Positions 1 to 9,703 of a DNA stretch of 44,079 nt are shown one piece after another (position 1 is the stretch's first letter; each line of letters begins with the position of its first letter). A model generated the notes under the pieces. That model saw nothing but the letters and a program-made list of their open reading frames with translations, searched no databases and had not been told where the DNA came from. Both the position numbers and the translations under genes were made by a program. The stretch comes from Didymodactylos carnosus (lineage: Eukaryota; Rotifera; Eurotatoria; Philodinida; Philodinidae), in the NCBI GenBank assembly GCA_905250885.1, contig CAJNOQ010000655.1, positions 1 to 44,079 of the forward strand, read 5' to 3'.

Positions 1-442
1 GAACTTGTGCATTGATCAGATCTCTCCACAAGTCTCTGTTGAGTGTGTCGCGCCTCCAGTTCTTAATACCAAACTGCTCAAGATCTTCCATGATCTTCTT
101 TTCCCATCGTTTTCGTGTACCAGCATTTGGTGGTCGTTTGGCATTGGGGAAATACGAAAACATGACTTTCTTGAGCAGACTAGGCTCATTTTGCACGTTG
201 ACCATTCTATTTACATGTCCAAACCAACGTAGACGATTTCGTCGTAGAAGTAGGTCGATCGATGGTTGTCCTGAGAGATTCAAGATTTTCTCGTTTGGAA
301 CACGGTCTCCAGGGTTTAGACCTAAGATTGTTCTCAGGCACTTCATATAGAATGTCTTGATACGACTTTCTTGGACGACAGTTGTGGACCAGACTTCACT
401 CCCATAAATGAGAACTGGCAGCACACATGCCTGATTGTAAGA
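1..442 (-). pseudogene. C-terminal remnant of a LINE reverse transcriptase
   Basis: On the minus strand one frame reads through about 440 bases and gives the familiar tail of non-LTR retrotransposon polymerases: an ACVLPVLIYGSEVW-like segment, then RNRLRWFGHVNRM, then a basic RKRWEKKIMEDL segment. The frame runs off the left edge, and at the internal end an in-frame TAG sits directly before the conserved YNQACVLPVL stretch, so upstream polymerase motifs are missing or broken. I see only the C-terminal tail, not the catalytic YxDD box. The clade (Jockey/CR1/RTE-like) cannot be settled from this piece. Confidence 0.85.
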
Positions 443-696
443 CTAAATGTGGCACGAAACATTGTCCACGTAGAAAAGTAGGAGTGACATGCACAATAAC
501 AAGTTAAACAACCTGAATGTCTGAATTCAATTTGATTAATATTTTGCTTGCCTGCTTTCTTACTTTTAGGAAATGCCCAAAAAATCAGTAGAATTATATC
601 AAAAAAAATATAAAAGTTGAAATTTACAAAAATATGCCTGTCTTATTTTTCACTGTACAAAGTACCTCAAAAAACGTTTTGGTATTCCTCTAGCAG
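443..696. other. Intergenic spacer, nothing recognised
   Basis: AT-rich sequence between the LINE remnant and the Merlin element. No open frame or repeat that I can support. Confidence 0.5.
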
Positions 697-852
697 GTGT
701 TCCACCTTCTTATGTACTGTGACATTATAGCTGGTGTTCCCCGTAAGGAAAAAGTGTCCCACCTTCTTATAGATAGAATAGAAGTGTTCCTCTTGGCAAA
801 AATTTGAAAAACACGAAAAATGTTCCGTTTCTAGTCTTTTCTAATAGGATTA
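697..852 (+). repeat. Left TIR of the Merlin element
   Basis: Pairs with 1459-1612 in inverted orientation. Inside the arm a short motif close to GGTGTTCC recurs at about 696, 733, 752 and 783, with a looser copy (TGTTCC) at 821. These could be iterated transposase-binding sites, which is an inference from spacing only. Confidence 0.85.
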
Positions 853-974
853 AAGTAAATACTGATAAATCAAAGAAGCTATCTTATGTATAATTAAAAC
901 AGCAAATGGGTTTGATTTATAATAGAAAAAAATCCAAGTTCGACGTCCATTAATGATTCTGATTCTAACAGTGT

Positions 975-1312
975 TCAAACAAATAACAGTCGCAATTATG
1001 GGGCAAGAGCTGAACGTAAGACATTTTGAACAAAAACCCTCTTTTGTTCATTTAAGTCCATGGATATTCGGAATTGCGCAGCCAACGACAGAGGGATACG
1101 AGGCCTGTTTTTTCTATGTACAACGACGTGATGCTGCTACACTACTTCCAATTGTCTGGAAAAATGTTTATCAGGTCAGATGAGCTTATTGTCGTCAACA
1201 AACAACATATGGGTACGACCATCAAACCGTGAACCATTCGCAAAATTTTATCGATCCATACACCGGCTGTCACATGCAACTTATCGAATCATTATGAGGC
1301 CACGCAAAAACA
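975..1312 (+). pseudogene. ISXO2/Merlin-type transposase remnant
   Basis: Three frames in succession give pieces of the DDE domain in the right order. First RNYGARAERK, resembling the KYNRGR segment of the family. Then PWIFGIAQPTTEGYEACFF and QRRDAATLLPIVWKNVY, the conserved strand and helix before the second catalytic aspartate. After a frame change comes RSDELIV (second aspartate). After another comes GYDHQTVNHSQNFIDPYTG followed by MQLIESL and a stop where the family has IExxW, the third catalytic acidic residue. At least two frameshifts and two stops are present, so it is inactive. Family assignment rests on the VNHSxxFxDPxTGxHxxxIE signature. Confidence 0.8.
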
Positions 1313-1458
1313 AAGATTCTTAGAACAATGCGAGGAACAATCTTATTGGACTCACATCTGGCCGAATTCTGATAACGTTCTGTCCATAAGTCCATGTTCC
1401 ATCTATTTTGAATGCTGTTCGACTTTATCGTTCTATCCTATTAGAATATTATTCGTTA

Positions 1459-1612
1459 ATCCTATTAGAAAAGACTAGAAACGGAACATTTTTCGTGTTT
1501 TTCAAGTTTTTGTTAAGAGGAACACTTCTATTCTATCTATAAGAAGGTGGGACACTTTTTCCTTATGGGAAACACCAGCTATAATGTCACAGTACATAAG
1601 AAGGTGGAATAC
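1459..1612 (-). repeat. Right TIR of the Merlin element
   Basis: Reverse complement of 697-852 with a few mismatches (for example GTATTCC in place of GTGTTCC at the outer end). The TCCTATTAG inner edge is also found once more just before it, at about 1436-1444. Confidence 0.85.
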
Positions 1613-2160
1613 TTTTTTCTAAAAATTATAAAATAACAAAACCCAAAAAATTTCAAAAACCTTTCGTTATTGTGCCTGCGTATAATATATTTTTTCTAAA
1701 GGCAATTCTAATTTTGACTAGCCTAATCCCAAATCAATACAAGTTAACTTATAATTCTATGTCTCATAATGGACAATTTCTAGCTAAAACGTATAGTTTT
1801 TTGCCTGGCGAACTCTTAATTTTAATTCTGGCTCAAGAATGCTAGTCAGATTCTACATTTGGCTGAATTTTAAGTTTTGCTCAACATATACATATAAAAA
1901 AAATCTTTTTCATTTGTATAAACGCACCTTTTATCACTTTTCTTATTTTTTTAAAAGATGATCAGCAGTGAAAGTGAACGATTTGCACTTAAATATTTCT
2001 AATATCTTTCATATCTGATTATGACGTTCAAGATACTCACTCTTCATCACTTGAATGTCATAGTGATCTATACATTGACTACTGCAGTAAATGTAAGCGT
2101 CAAGGATTTAGCTCATACTTTGGAAACACATGATTGAAGCAGAGATATAGCCCCGGCCAT
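1613..2160. other. Intergenic spacer, nothing recognised
   Basis: AT-rich DNA with no supported gene or repeat. Confidence 0.5.
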
Positions 2161-2475
2161 ATGGCTTTTCGCTTACCAATTGCTAGACAAAAATCAATAA
2201 GTTTATTATTAGTATTAGTATTTTTCTGTCGATCATCATCTGCCACACTTTCCTCAGAAACTGAAAAACTGAGTCTAGTTTATGCTCTCTCTAGAAGCGA
2301 ACCTCTCTCGCACAATGAGCATTTTCTAACAGAAGATGAACATCCGAATTTTTTGCTTATAAACCTTTTTTTAATGAATAGTTATCATTACTTAGTCATC
2401 CCCGATGATGCAAGAAAAAATAAACGTTTTCAGAATAAATCATTTTTTTCAAAAATCGATCGTGCAGGTTCATGA
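2161..2475 (+). CDS. Possible small secreted protein (weak)
   Basis: An ATG-initiated open frame of 104 codons. The N-terminus looks like a signal peptide: a few basic residues (MAFRLPIARQK), a hydrophobic core SLLLVLVFF, then a small-residue stretch CRSSSA where a signal peptidase could cut. The remainder is polar, with basic pairs near the C-terminus (DDARKNKR), and matches no family I recognise. In AT-rich DNA an ORF of this length can occur by chance, and it lies between transposon remnants, so the call stays weak. Confidence 0.22.
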   Translation: MAFRLPIARQKSISLLLVLVFFCRSSSATLSSETEKLSLVYALSRSEPLSHNEHFLTEDEHPNFLLINLFLMNSYHYLVIPDDARKNKRFQNKSFFSKIDRAGS

Positions 2476-2679
2476 TAAAAAAATTCCAGTGGATATTTTT
2501 TCGGTCCAAAACTTACTGTTTTGTACACGATTCAGTGCAACTCCACGCGCTGATTCCGAATATGATCTTACTTTTGCTTGAAAGTGTTTGTGAACTGAAA
2601 AAGATATTTTACCTGAAAAAATCAGGACTTTTTTGAAAAACTTACTGCTTACTGTATGCATATCGAGTCCAAACAGGCT

Positions 2680-2960
2680 GGAGTCTTTTTGCCGACGAGC
2701 TGAAGAAAAATCTTTTTTGCAAGTTAGTTATAATCATAAGCTCATGACTAATATAAAAATCTCTGCTCAGGTCTACTCCAATACCGAGATAGGAGACATC
2801 GTTTCCTAAAAATCGAGCTACTTATGGTTATTTTACAAACAATATCTTCGATCTCAGTAGCGGAGCAGACCTGAGCAGAGATTTTTATATTAATCATGAC
2901 TTATGATTATAAGTAACTTACAAAAAAGATTTTCCTTCAACTCGTCTGCAAAAGACTCTA
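2680..2960. repeat. Foldback (inverted-repeat) element
   Basis: Arms of about 115 bp (2680-2794 and 2844-2960) are inverted copies of each other around a loop of about 50 bp. Shared blocks include CTCTGCTCAGGTCT / AGACCTGAGCAGAG at the inner side and GAGTCTTTTTGC / GCAAAAGACTC at the outer side. No ORF inside. It could be a foldback MITE; no target duplication was found. Confidence 0.8.
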
Positions 2961-3354
2961 GAATCTTTACCATTTTTATTTACAACTTTATTAAAAATAA
3001 AAAATAATAATTTTTATGTCATGCGCCAACATTTTCAATCTATCTTTTGCATATGCATTTTCTCACGATTCCAGTCATCTAAAACAAAGTTTTTATGCCG
3101 TTAAATAGAACACATGTCGAAGTGTATTTGTCCCTCTTTGAATCCGGAAAAAATAAACTATCTACGTTTGGTCAAATGGTCGCCTGAATGTACACTGTCC
3201 ACTGTCAGTTTTTCATTCATTTTCAGAAATGTTTTAAGCTCATCACGATAATTTGACCTAGTTAGAGACGACCCGTACATGATTTCAAAAATGAGATTCG
3301 ATTCTTCATAGAAACTAAAAGAGAAATATTCAAGTTATTTTTTTTGACTGGAAC

Positions 3355-3699
3355 TAGGCATGTACCGGTTATAATCCAGTAAAATTGTGCAAAAAAATTT
3401 TTCTCAATGAAAATTGATTCTCCAAAATTTTTCTAACAACTGGGGCCACACGTTGACCTATGGGATTATTCTTCCTCTTGATCCAGTATTTATAAACAAA
3501 AGATTTCTTAAAAGTCCCATGATCGATTATAACCGATTTAGAGCTCTTCGTTGAAAAGCGATTGTAACAAAAATAGAAAACGTGAAGATTTCTGTCATAC
3601 TTGTAGAAACATGCTTGCTCTACAAAAGCCAGTTGTTTTTTATGCAATTCATTGCAGAAAAAAGACTGAAATTTATCGGTTATAACCGGTGCATGCCTA
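3355..3699. mobile_element. TA-flanked miniature inverted-repeat element
   Basis: A 345-bp unit whose ends match in inverted orientation: TAGGCATGTACCGGTTATAA at the left and, read from the right end inward, TAGGCATGCACCGGTTATAA. Both ends start with TA, as expected for elements that duplicate a TA target (Tc1/mariner-like or similar). The interior has no credible gene. A looser copy of the end motif lies near 30222-30238. Confidence 0.65.
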
Positions 3700-4555
3700 A
3701 TTGAAATTGACTTGATTATAAAACATATTGTACATATTTGTTGTTGTGTATAGAACTTATGAGTTAGGAGATGTGTTTCAATGCCTCTCTATTGCGTTAT
3801 CGCAATTTTGACGTTAACGTGGTTCTGTTCTAGTTTGAACTAATATTTTATGTTCATAAATAATTTCTGAAAAAAAACCTTTTTCAAATTTGTCTGCAAA
3901 AAATTTTGAATTGATTTTATATGAATCATTATTAGATACTTTCAAATTTCATTTTATTCAGAAGCAAAAAAAAGAATCAATTACTCCTTTACATCATAGT
4001 ACTGCAAACTGAAGTCAAGAAAATGTTAGAAATCATTTTTGAACAGCACGTATAATCAACTTTTTCTTCCATTTTACTATGTGTCTAACATTTACTAAAT
4101 TTATGTATAATCCGAGAGCAATTTGTACAAATATAAAATCGAATACCAATGTATGCGCTGAAAAAATAAAAATAATATTGTCTGACCTACAATATATAGG
4201 CAATTTAAGTCACCGTATACTTTAACAATAAAAAAACCAAATATATATCACTACAGTGCAAAGCATTCAGATAGAGAACATGGGCAGTGAAGACTTGCAA
4301 AACAAAAACAGAGAAAGACTATTGAATCGGCAAAAAAGTTGTTTTTTTATAAATCATTTCTAGAACAAACTTTTATATGTAATATATCCCTTTTTTTTAG
4401 ATAAACATTTTAAAAAAGGTTAAGATTTTGAATAACTAATAGAATGATGGCATTTATAATTGTGTGAGAATTGTACGATAAAATAAAACATACGAGTAAT
4501 ACATTTGAAAAGCAGATCAAGTATAAATATCTCAGGTAGCGCACTTATAGCGCTA
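3700..4555. other. Intergenic spacer, nothing recognised
   Basis: AT-rich DNA downstream of the heat-shock gene's 3' end, with no supported gene. Confidence 0.5.
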
Positions 4556-4582
4556 ATAGTAGTCGTATCATACGACTATTAT
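4556..4582. repeat. Perfect short hairpin in the 3' flank of the small HSP gene
   Basis: AGTCGTAT and ATACGACT face each other around a single base, and pairing extends outward to about 13 bp with one G-T pair. It lies about 50 nt after the stop codon of the minus-strand gene and would be in its 3' UTR if the transcript reaches that far. Role unknown. Confidence 0.6.
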
Positions 4583-4627
4583 GCCTAATATGGAATAAAA
4601 ATTGATAATACTGTGTCAAGTAAGTAA

Positions 4628-5557
4628 TTACATTCTTCTTGTTAATGGTACTTCTATTAGTAAATAATTGTCTTGTGTTACACGAGATGCAACTCTTCTT
4701 GTATCAACACCATTTGGTAATCGTATACTTTGTGTAAAACTTTTTTGTGCATCGTACATTGTATTATTATTACTAATATCTTTTTCATTGGATTTTCGTC
4801 CTTGTACTAATAGTGTGTTATCAAATAATTTTACGCTTAAATCTTGAGCATCATAACCTCTTGTATTCAGTTTTAATATTAATTTTTTACCATTTGGCGT
4901 AAAAGTAGGTGAAAATTTTGATTGAAGAAAGTCGGCGATATTGAACGGCGTTGTGTCTTCGTATGGATTTTGTTGTTGTGAAATATGTCTATCATATGTA
5001 TTTGAATTTAAATCAGTTTGGACATGAGCGTTATTAGTCTCATAATGAGAATCACCAACATCAATTGCACTCTCACTCTTTCTTATTATTTTTGTTGGAT
5101 AATCATCACGATTATTCTTATTTGTCAATGTTGAAACATCTTCGACATGTCCCTGAGATGCCGATCGATTATACGAATAGGCATTGTTTAAACTCCATTT
5201 TTGATCTGTGCCTGTTGATTGTTTAGTTGGTTTTGGATTAAATGTATCTAATAATTGTTCCCGAGATCGTCTAATGGCATCCTGATCTCGTAACATTGGA
5301 ATGTCAATCGTTAACACACCTGTTTGTCTAATAATAGATCGTATTTTATCAATATCGGCTCCAGCGGGTATCTGAAATGTTTTTACCAATTCTTTACGAA
5401 AAAAATTATCTGCTGCATACTGATCCAGATGGAGAGCATGTACTAATATAGTATTATCACGTCTCAATTTCACTGATATTTCACCTTTGGAAAATTCCGA
5501 TACAACAACTTCAATTCGTGTACACTCCGATCCAGGTTGTACGGCTGAATTATTCAT
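4628..5557 (-). CDS. Small heat shock protein with two alpha-crystallin domains
   Basis: A single-exon gene of 309 aa. Residues about 13-90 form a first, diverged alpha-crystallin domain (TRIEVVVSEF, then the closing GVLTIDIPM strand). Residues about 220-305 form a second, more typical one (KKLILKLNTRGYDAQDLSVK, LLVQGRK, then LLIEVPL). A polar, low-complexity linker of about 120 residues joins them. Most sHsps have one such domain and 150-220 aa; tandem forms are known in some invertebrates, notably flatworms. The family works as ATP-independent holdase chaperones that form oligomers in the cytosol. The open frame continues upstream to 5626, but without an ATG, so I start at MNNSAVQ; a spliced leader exon upstream is possible. 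No convincing heat-shock element was seen upstream. Confidence 0.85.
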   Translation of the reverse strand: MNNSAVQPGSECTRIEVVVSEFSKGEISVKLRRDNTILVHALHLDQYAADNFFRKELVKTFQIPAGADIDKIRSIIRQTGVLTIDIPMLRDQDAIRRSREQLLDTFNPKPTKQSTGTDQKWSLNNAYSYNRSASQGHVEDVSTLTNKNNRDDYPTKIIRKSESAIDVGDSHYETNNAHVQTDLNSNTYDRHISQQQNPYEDTTPFNIADFLQSKFSPTFTPNGKKLILKLNTRGYDAQDLSVKLFDNTLLVQGRKSNEKDISNNNTMYDAQKSFTQSIRLPNGVDTRRVASRVTQDNYLLIEVPLTRRM

Positions 5558-8454
5558 TGATGAATAAATGTTCGAGTAAGTAATATTCTTCTTCTGATGG
5601 TAATAAGACGATATCTGAATATACACTTATTTGAATATGATGTTCTAATTCTAAAATATTACGTTGAACGAACAAGTCTTCCAGTGGATAAAAATAAATA
5701 GGTGTTGATAATCAGGAAGCACTAGACCTTAAAATGAAAATACAAATTTTTGTTAGCCATCTGAGCGAGAACTTCACTACACGTGCAAAAAGTTTTTATT
5801 TTTTTCTCTTATCAGTATTATATAATGTATGGAGAGAATATATGTTGATATAAGAAGGAGTGAAAAATTAATAATATGAACGCTTTTATTATACAAGAGC
5901 AAAGATGATCTCGTATGTGTGGTGTAAAAAAACGTTAGATAGGGCACAACATTGATCATAAGTATGGAAACACCACCCGGATAAAATTTGTTGTGATTTT
6001 GACCCAGACACGATATGACGGGATAGGAACAGACTTTTATCAGAGTGTTTTAAATTACTTATAGTATATTTTAACCCACTACTTTTAGTAAAAAGGATTT
6101 TCAGAAATTTTAATCAAAATTAACCAAAACTCCTTAGTGCACCATTATATCCATGTGCTGCGTATGTATAGACCTACATTCATTTATTGGAAATAACACT
6201 TTTTTTAGCCGTTTTATTGTATTATTTCTGAAGATTCTCTTGAAAAACATACAAAAAAGAACACTGTAAGCTATCAAACAAAATATTTGTTTTTTCACAA
6301 TCGATATTTTTGACAAATAATCATTTCTCACATGAAAGAGTCTTAAGTTTACCATATTGAAAAGGTTTTAGATGTACATTAAATAGATAGTATAAGTGAA
6401 ATATTCCAGTAAATCAGTTTAAACAGCTCAAAACTAAATTCATATTTTAGTTGCAATCATTACACGAGATGCACATTTGTCCGCTCCTCTGAACCATATT
6501 ATTGAAAATATTTTATATGCCTTTAATGCAGAGAATTTTTAATCAATATAAAACATCACTCTGAAAGATTAAAGTTAGTAGAAATCCTTTTTACCAAAAA
6601 TGTAATTAAAATATTTTACTTATCAAATAATATATTTTTCTTCTAGACACTCTAAATATACATATAGCAAGAAAAAATGAAATTGAATTGACCGTATAAA
6701 TATCTTAAGCAATTATATTAGAGATAATTTGTAATATTTTGATGAAAGACTGGTCCTTATCATGTTATATCGTGTAGGAGACAAAGTAACAACAAATTTT
6801 ATTCAGCGGGTGTATATATATTTATGATCAATCACTATGTACTTCTTTCTGTTTTTTTTTATTTTTATTTTATAAGACTAATTAATTCTTGTTCGTCGAT
6901 ATTTATTTTATTTATGTAAGTTTATTTCCATGTCAGTCAAAGACAAATGAAAAAAAGAAGCAATTATATATTGCATAGTGTAATATAGTAGTAAACATTA
7001 GTATTCTACTCTCTTCATAGTCATTAATATTCTATTCGAGAATGATTGTATGTCAATATTGAATCAATCGAATTTTTTTCCTAACATTGATAAAAAAAGT
7101 TAACTCAACAAAAACTACTCGGAAAATATATTTTCTTTAAAAGTATTTCATTGGAATCTAATATTTCTAGTCGCATACTTCTTAATAAACAATTATTATT
7201 TCTTACGATATTTTATATTTTCAATAGTCTATAGTAGATTTTTTATTCTGTTCAATGTTATATATCTAAAGTTATTTTCAGTGTATATATATAGTGTAAA
7301 GTGATCGACTTATGAGACACATAACTAAAATAATTTTTAGATTTTTTCCTTGAGAAAAAAAATAGACAACTTGACAGCTGACACCATCAAATCTTCGATA
7401 AAATATTCTCAACATTATTTTTGTCTCCTGTATAATAGCTCAGAAACATATGAATAACGATCAATTTGTTTATGTAAATGGACTTCTTATCATAATCAGA
7501 AATCATTCAACCATCAAGGACATTTGAAATAAAAGTACATCAGGGTACAATTAAATCTTATTCGAATCCTAAGATTCCTCTCTAGAAAAAGAAAAGAAAA
7601 GAAAAGGAAAAAGATGTATTTTCCAAAATCTAAAAAGAGATTTAGAAGAATATCATCCCACCAGGAACAAATAGATGTTTCATAATTTCTATCTAAAATC
7701 TATAAAAAGTTTCCTAATGGATTTCTCACTCTAATCTATGAAACATATCAATTCAATGCGAGTGCAAATGAATGGTTCTTTTGTTAAAAAGCGTCATTTT
7801 CATTGACACTGAAGCAACTAATAAATCTCACAGTTCTAATAACTAATGGGTTTAGTACTAAGTATAAAATTAGTAATCTTCGTGAAAATCATATTAGATT
7901 GTGAGAACAACTATAGATTTTTCATTCAATAAACCGTTTTGATTTTCAAACAAATAACAAGAGTCCAGTAGCTTCAGAGTTAATAATAAAAATTCTCATT
8001 ATTTCGATTTTAAAAGATTTTCTCACCTAAATCTAAGAGTTTTAGTAGCAATCTTAAATTCTTATAAGTTTTCTATAAAATCTAATTTTTGATAATCGTT
8101 TGTCGCAGACAAAATTCAACTTCTAGTTCTAGTGACATTTTTTTTTTTTTTTTGTTACCAATCAAATTGATACTGACAAATTTACGAACTCTTACAGATT
8201 GTCTGATCGTCTTCTTAAGTATTTTGATCTTATCTTTAAATTATCAAATGTTATTCTCTCTTTCCTGAATCTGTGCCTGCTGACATTGCATTCAGTCACA
8301 TTTAAAACGTGAAAATAAACCTATAAGAAGAGTAATGACTGGTAATTCTAGTACTAAAAACATAGAATATTGTAGTCTGACTTACTCATTTTAGATCATT
8401 AATTCGTATTATTTGTGTTATTGCAATTATTAATATATTTTTTTTTGTTAACAT
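5558..8454. other. AT-rich intergenic region, nothing recognised
   Basis: Nearly 3 kb dominated by A/T runs. Short ORFs here on both strands have no coding character. Confidence 0.5.
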
Positions 8455-8511
8455 AGAAAGAGAAGGAAAAAAAATGGAAAGCCAAATAAAGAAGTCTCCT
8501 GAGAAAACTCG
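8455..8511 (+). other. Orphan exon-like island with an ATG and a strong donor
   Basis: A T-rich tract ending in AACATAG looks like a splice acceptor. About 57 bases follow, containing ATGGAAAGCCAAATAAAG and reading MESQIKKSPEKTR, then a consensus donor GTAAGTG. It could be a first coding exon ending in phase 2 or a non-coding exon. I found no convincing partner exon downstream; a weak candidate is GGATCAGTG after TTTAG at about 11042. Unproven. Confidence 0.25.
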
Positions 8512-9634
8512 GTAAGTGTATCTCAACTAAGATTTCATGTTCTTAAAATACATCTAGTACCCATAGTGTTTTCTCTTCCCATTTTTTTTTCCTTTAATAT
8601 TATATATGAAAGAAAGTAAATTTTACTTTTTTTTTTTTTTTTATACTTTTCAACATAACTGATCTATAGACCATATACTCTGCTATTTGCTTATATGCGC
8701 TCTTTCTTTCAATTCTGTATTTTCAATCAAGCCGAATAACCTCGTAAAATAAAAAATAAAAAAAAAAATTAGATATTTTTCTATGAATAGAGTAAAAAAA
8801 AAAAAAATAGAAAGAAGAAAAAGAATACGAAAACACACAAAACCTTCTACTATCACTGAACATCCAGACTGCGTGCAAAAAAATTTTTTTCATGATTAGA
8901 AAACAATATACTCATCAAAAAAGAAATAATGCACTATTATATTACAATTGTGCATTAAAAAGCTACTTGTAAAGAATTTCTATTTCACATGGGAAAATCT
9001 ATCAGAACATCTTCAAAACAAAAAGATCTTCATCAAAAAAGATTAAAAAAAAAGCTTATTTGCTCATTTAACATTCTATGCCGTGCAATCAAATGTATGC
9101 ACATTATTTGATTTAGAAACGGTTCTATTCCTTAGTGCTATGTATATTTTCATTGTTTAGCTCACATAACAAATAGAAACGGATACAAAGATCATTAAGT
9201 TTTAATTAGTCAACTTTGCATTTAATTTTTATTTTTTTTACAAATATCTTCTTTTTTTTACTTACTCAATAGATTAAAAACAAAAGCAAACTAGTTATAC
9301 AAATTCGATTGTCGTAAAAAGACTAACAAACATGTAAATCTGTACACAGTAACTGTATTAGGGAATAATTGAAACAAATCTCTTATATAACTTCAATGAT
9401 GACCATCCTTGAATACAATTGAAACAAAAAGAATCTTATCATAAACACTTCTCTTATCAAAAAATTTGTACAATAAATTTTCTTCTAGAAATTGTGCCAT
9501 CGTGATACACAATCACATTTCTTTTATCAACTCATTTCAAAAACTTGATGATTTTTTTCTAATACATATCATTTTTCCTATTACCAAAACGAACATTTAA
9601 AAAAAAAAATAAAAAAAAGAGCATAAAATCGGCG

Positions 9635-9703
9635 CTACTTCTTCAGCCTGTATATTTGGGTAGTCGATCCATGACGAGCACCTAGACATCGAGACTGTTT
9701 CAT
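9635..9703 (-). other. Orphan terminal-exon-like island
   Basis: A GC-richer island in very AT-rich surroundings. On the minus strand a branch-point-like TACTAAT is followed 8 bases later by TCAAG, then an open frame MKQSRCLGARHGSTTQIY and a short basic end (RLKK) before TAG. It may be the last exon of an unidentified minus-strand gene, or a short conserved non-coding element. No partner exon or polyadenylation signal was found nearby. Confidence 0.2.

Larger units (their letters stand above)
697..1612 (+). mobile_element. Decayed Merlin (ISXO2-like) DNA transposon
   Basis: A ~916-bp unit bounded by long TIRs: the sequence from about 697 to 852 is the near-perfect reverse complement of about 1459 to 1612 (shared blocks include TTCCACCTTCTTATGTACTG at the outer end and AAAAGACTAGAAACGGAACA at the inner end). 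Between them lies a broken transposase of ISXO2/Merlin type (separate entry). Merlin elements are eukaryotic relatives of IS1016/IS1595 and often have long TIRs. I could not find a clear 8-9 bp target duplication at either end, so the outer limits may be off by several bases. Confidence 0.8.

Noticed and set aside
2470..3647. Minus-strand ORFs of 63 and 92 codons at 2470-2661 and 3369-3647
   Set aside because: The second lies wholly within the TA-flanked miniature element; neither has coding features.
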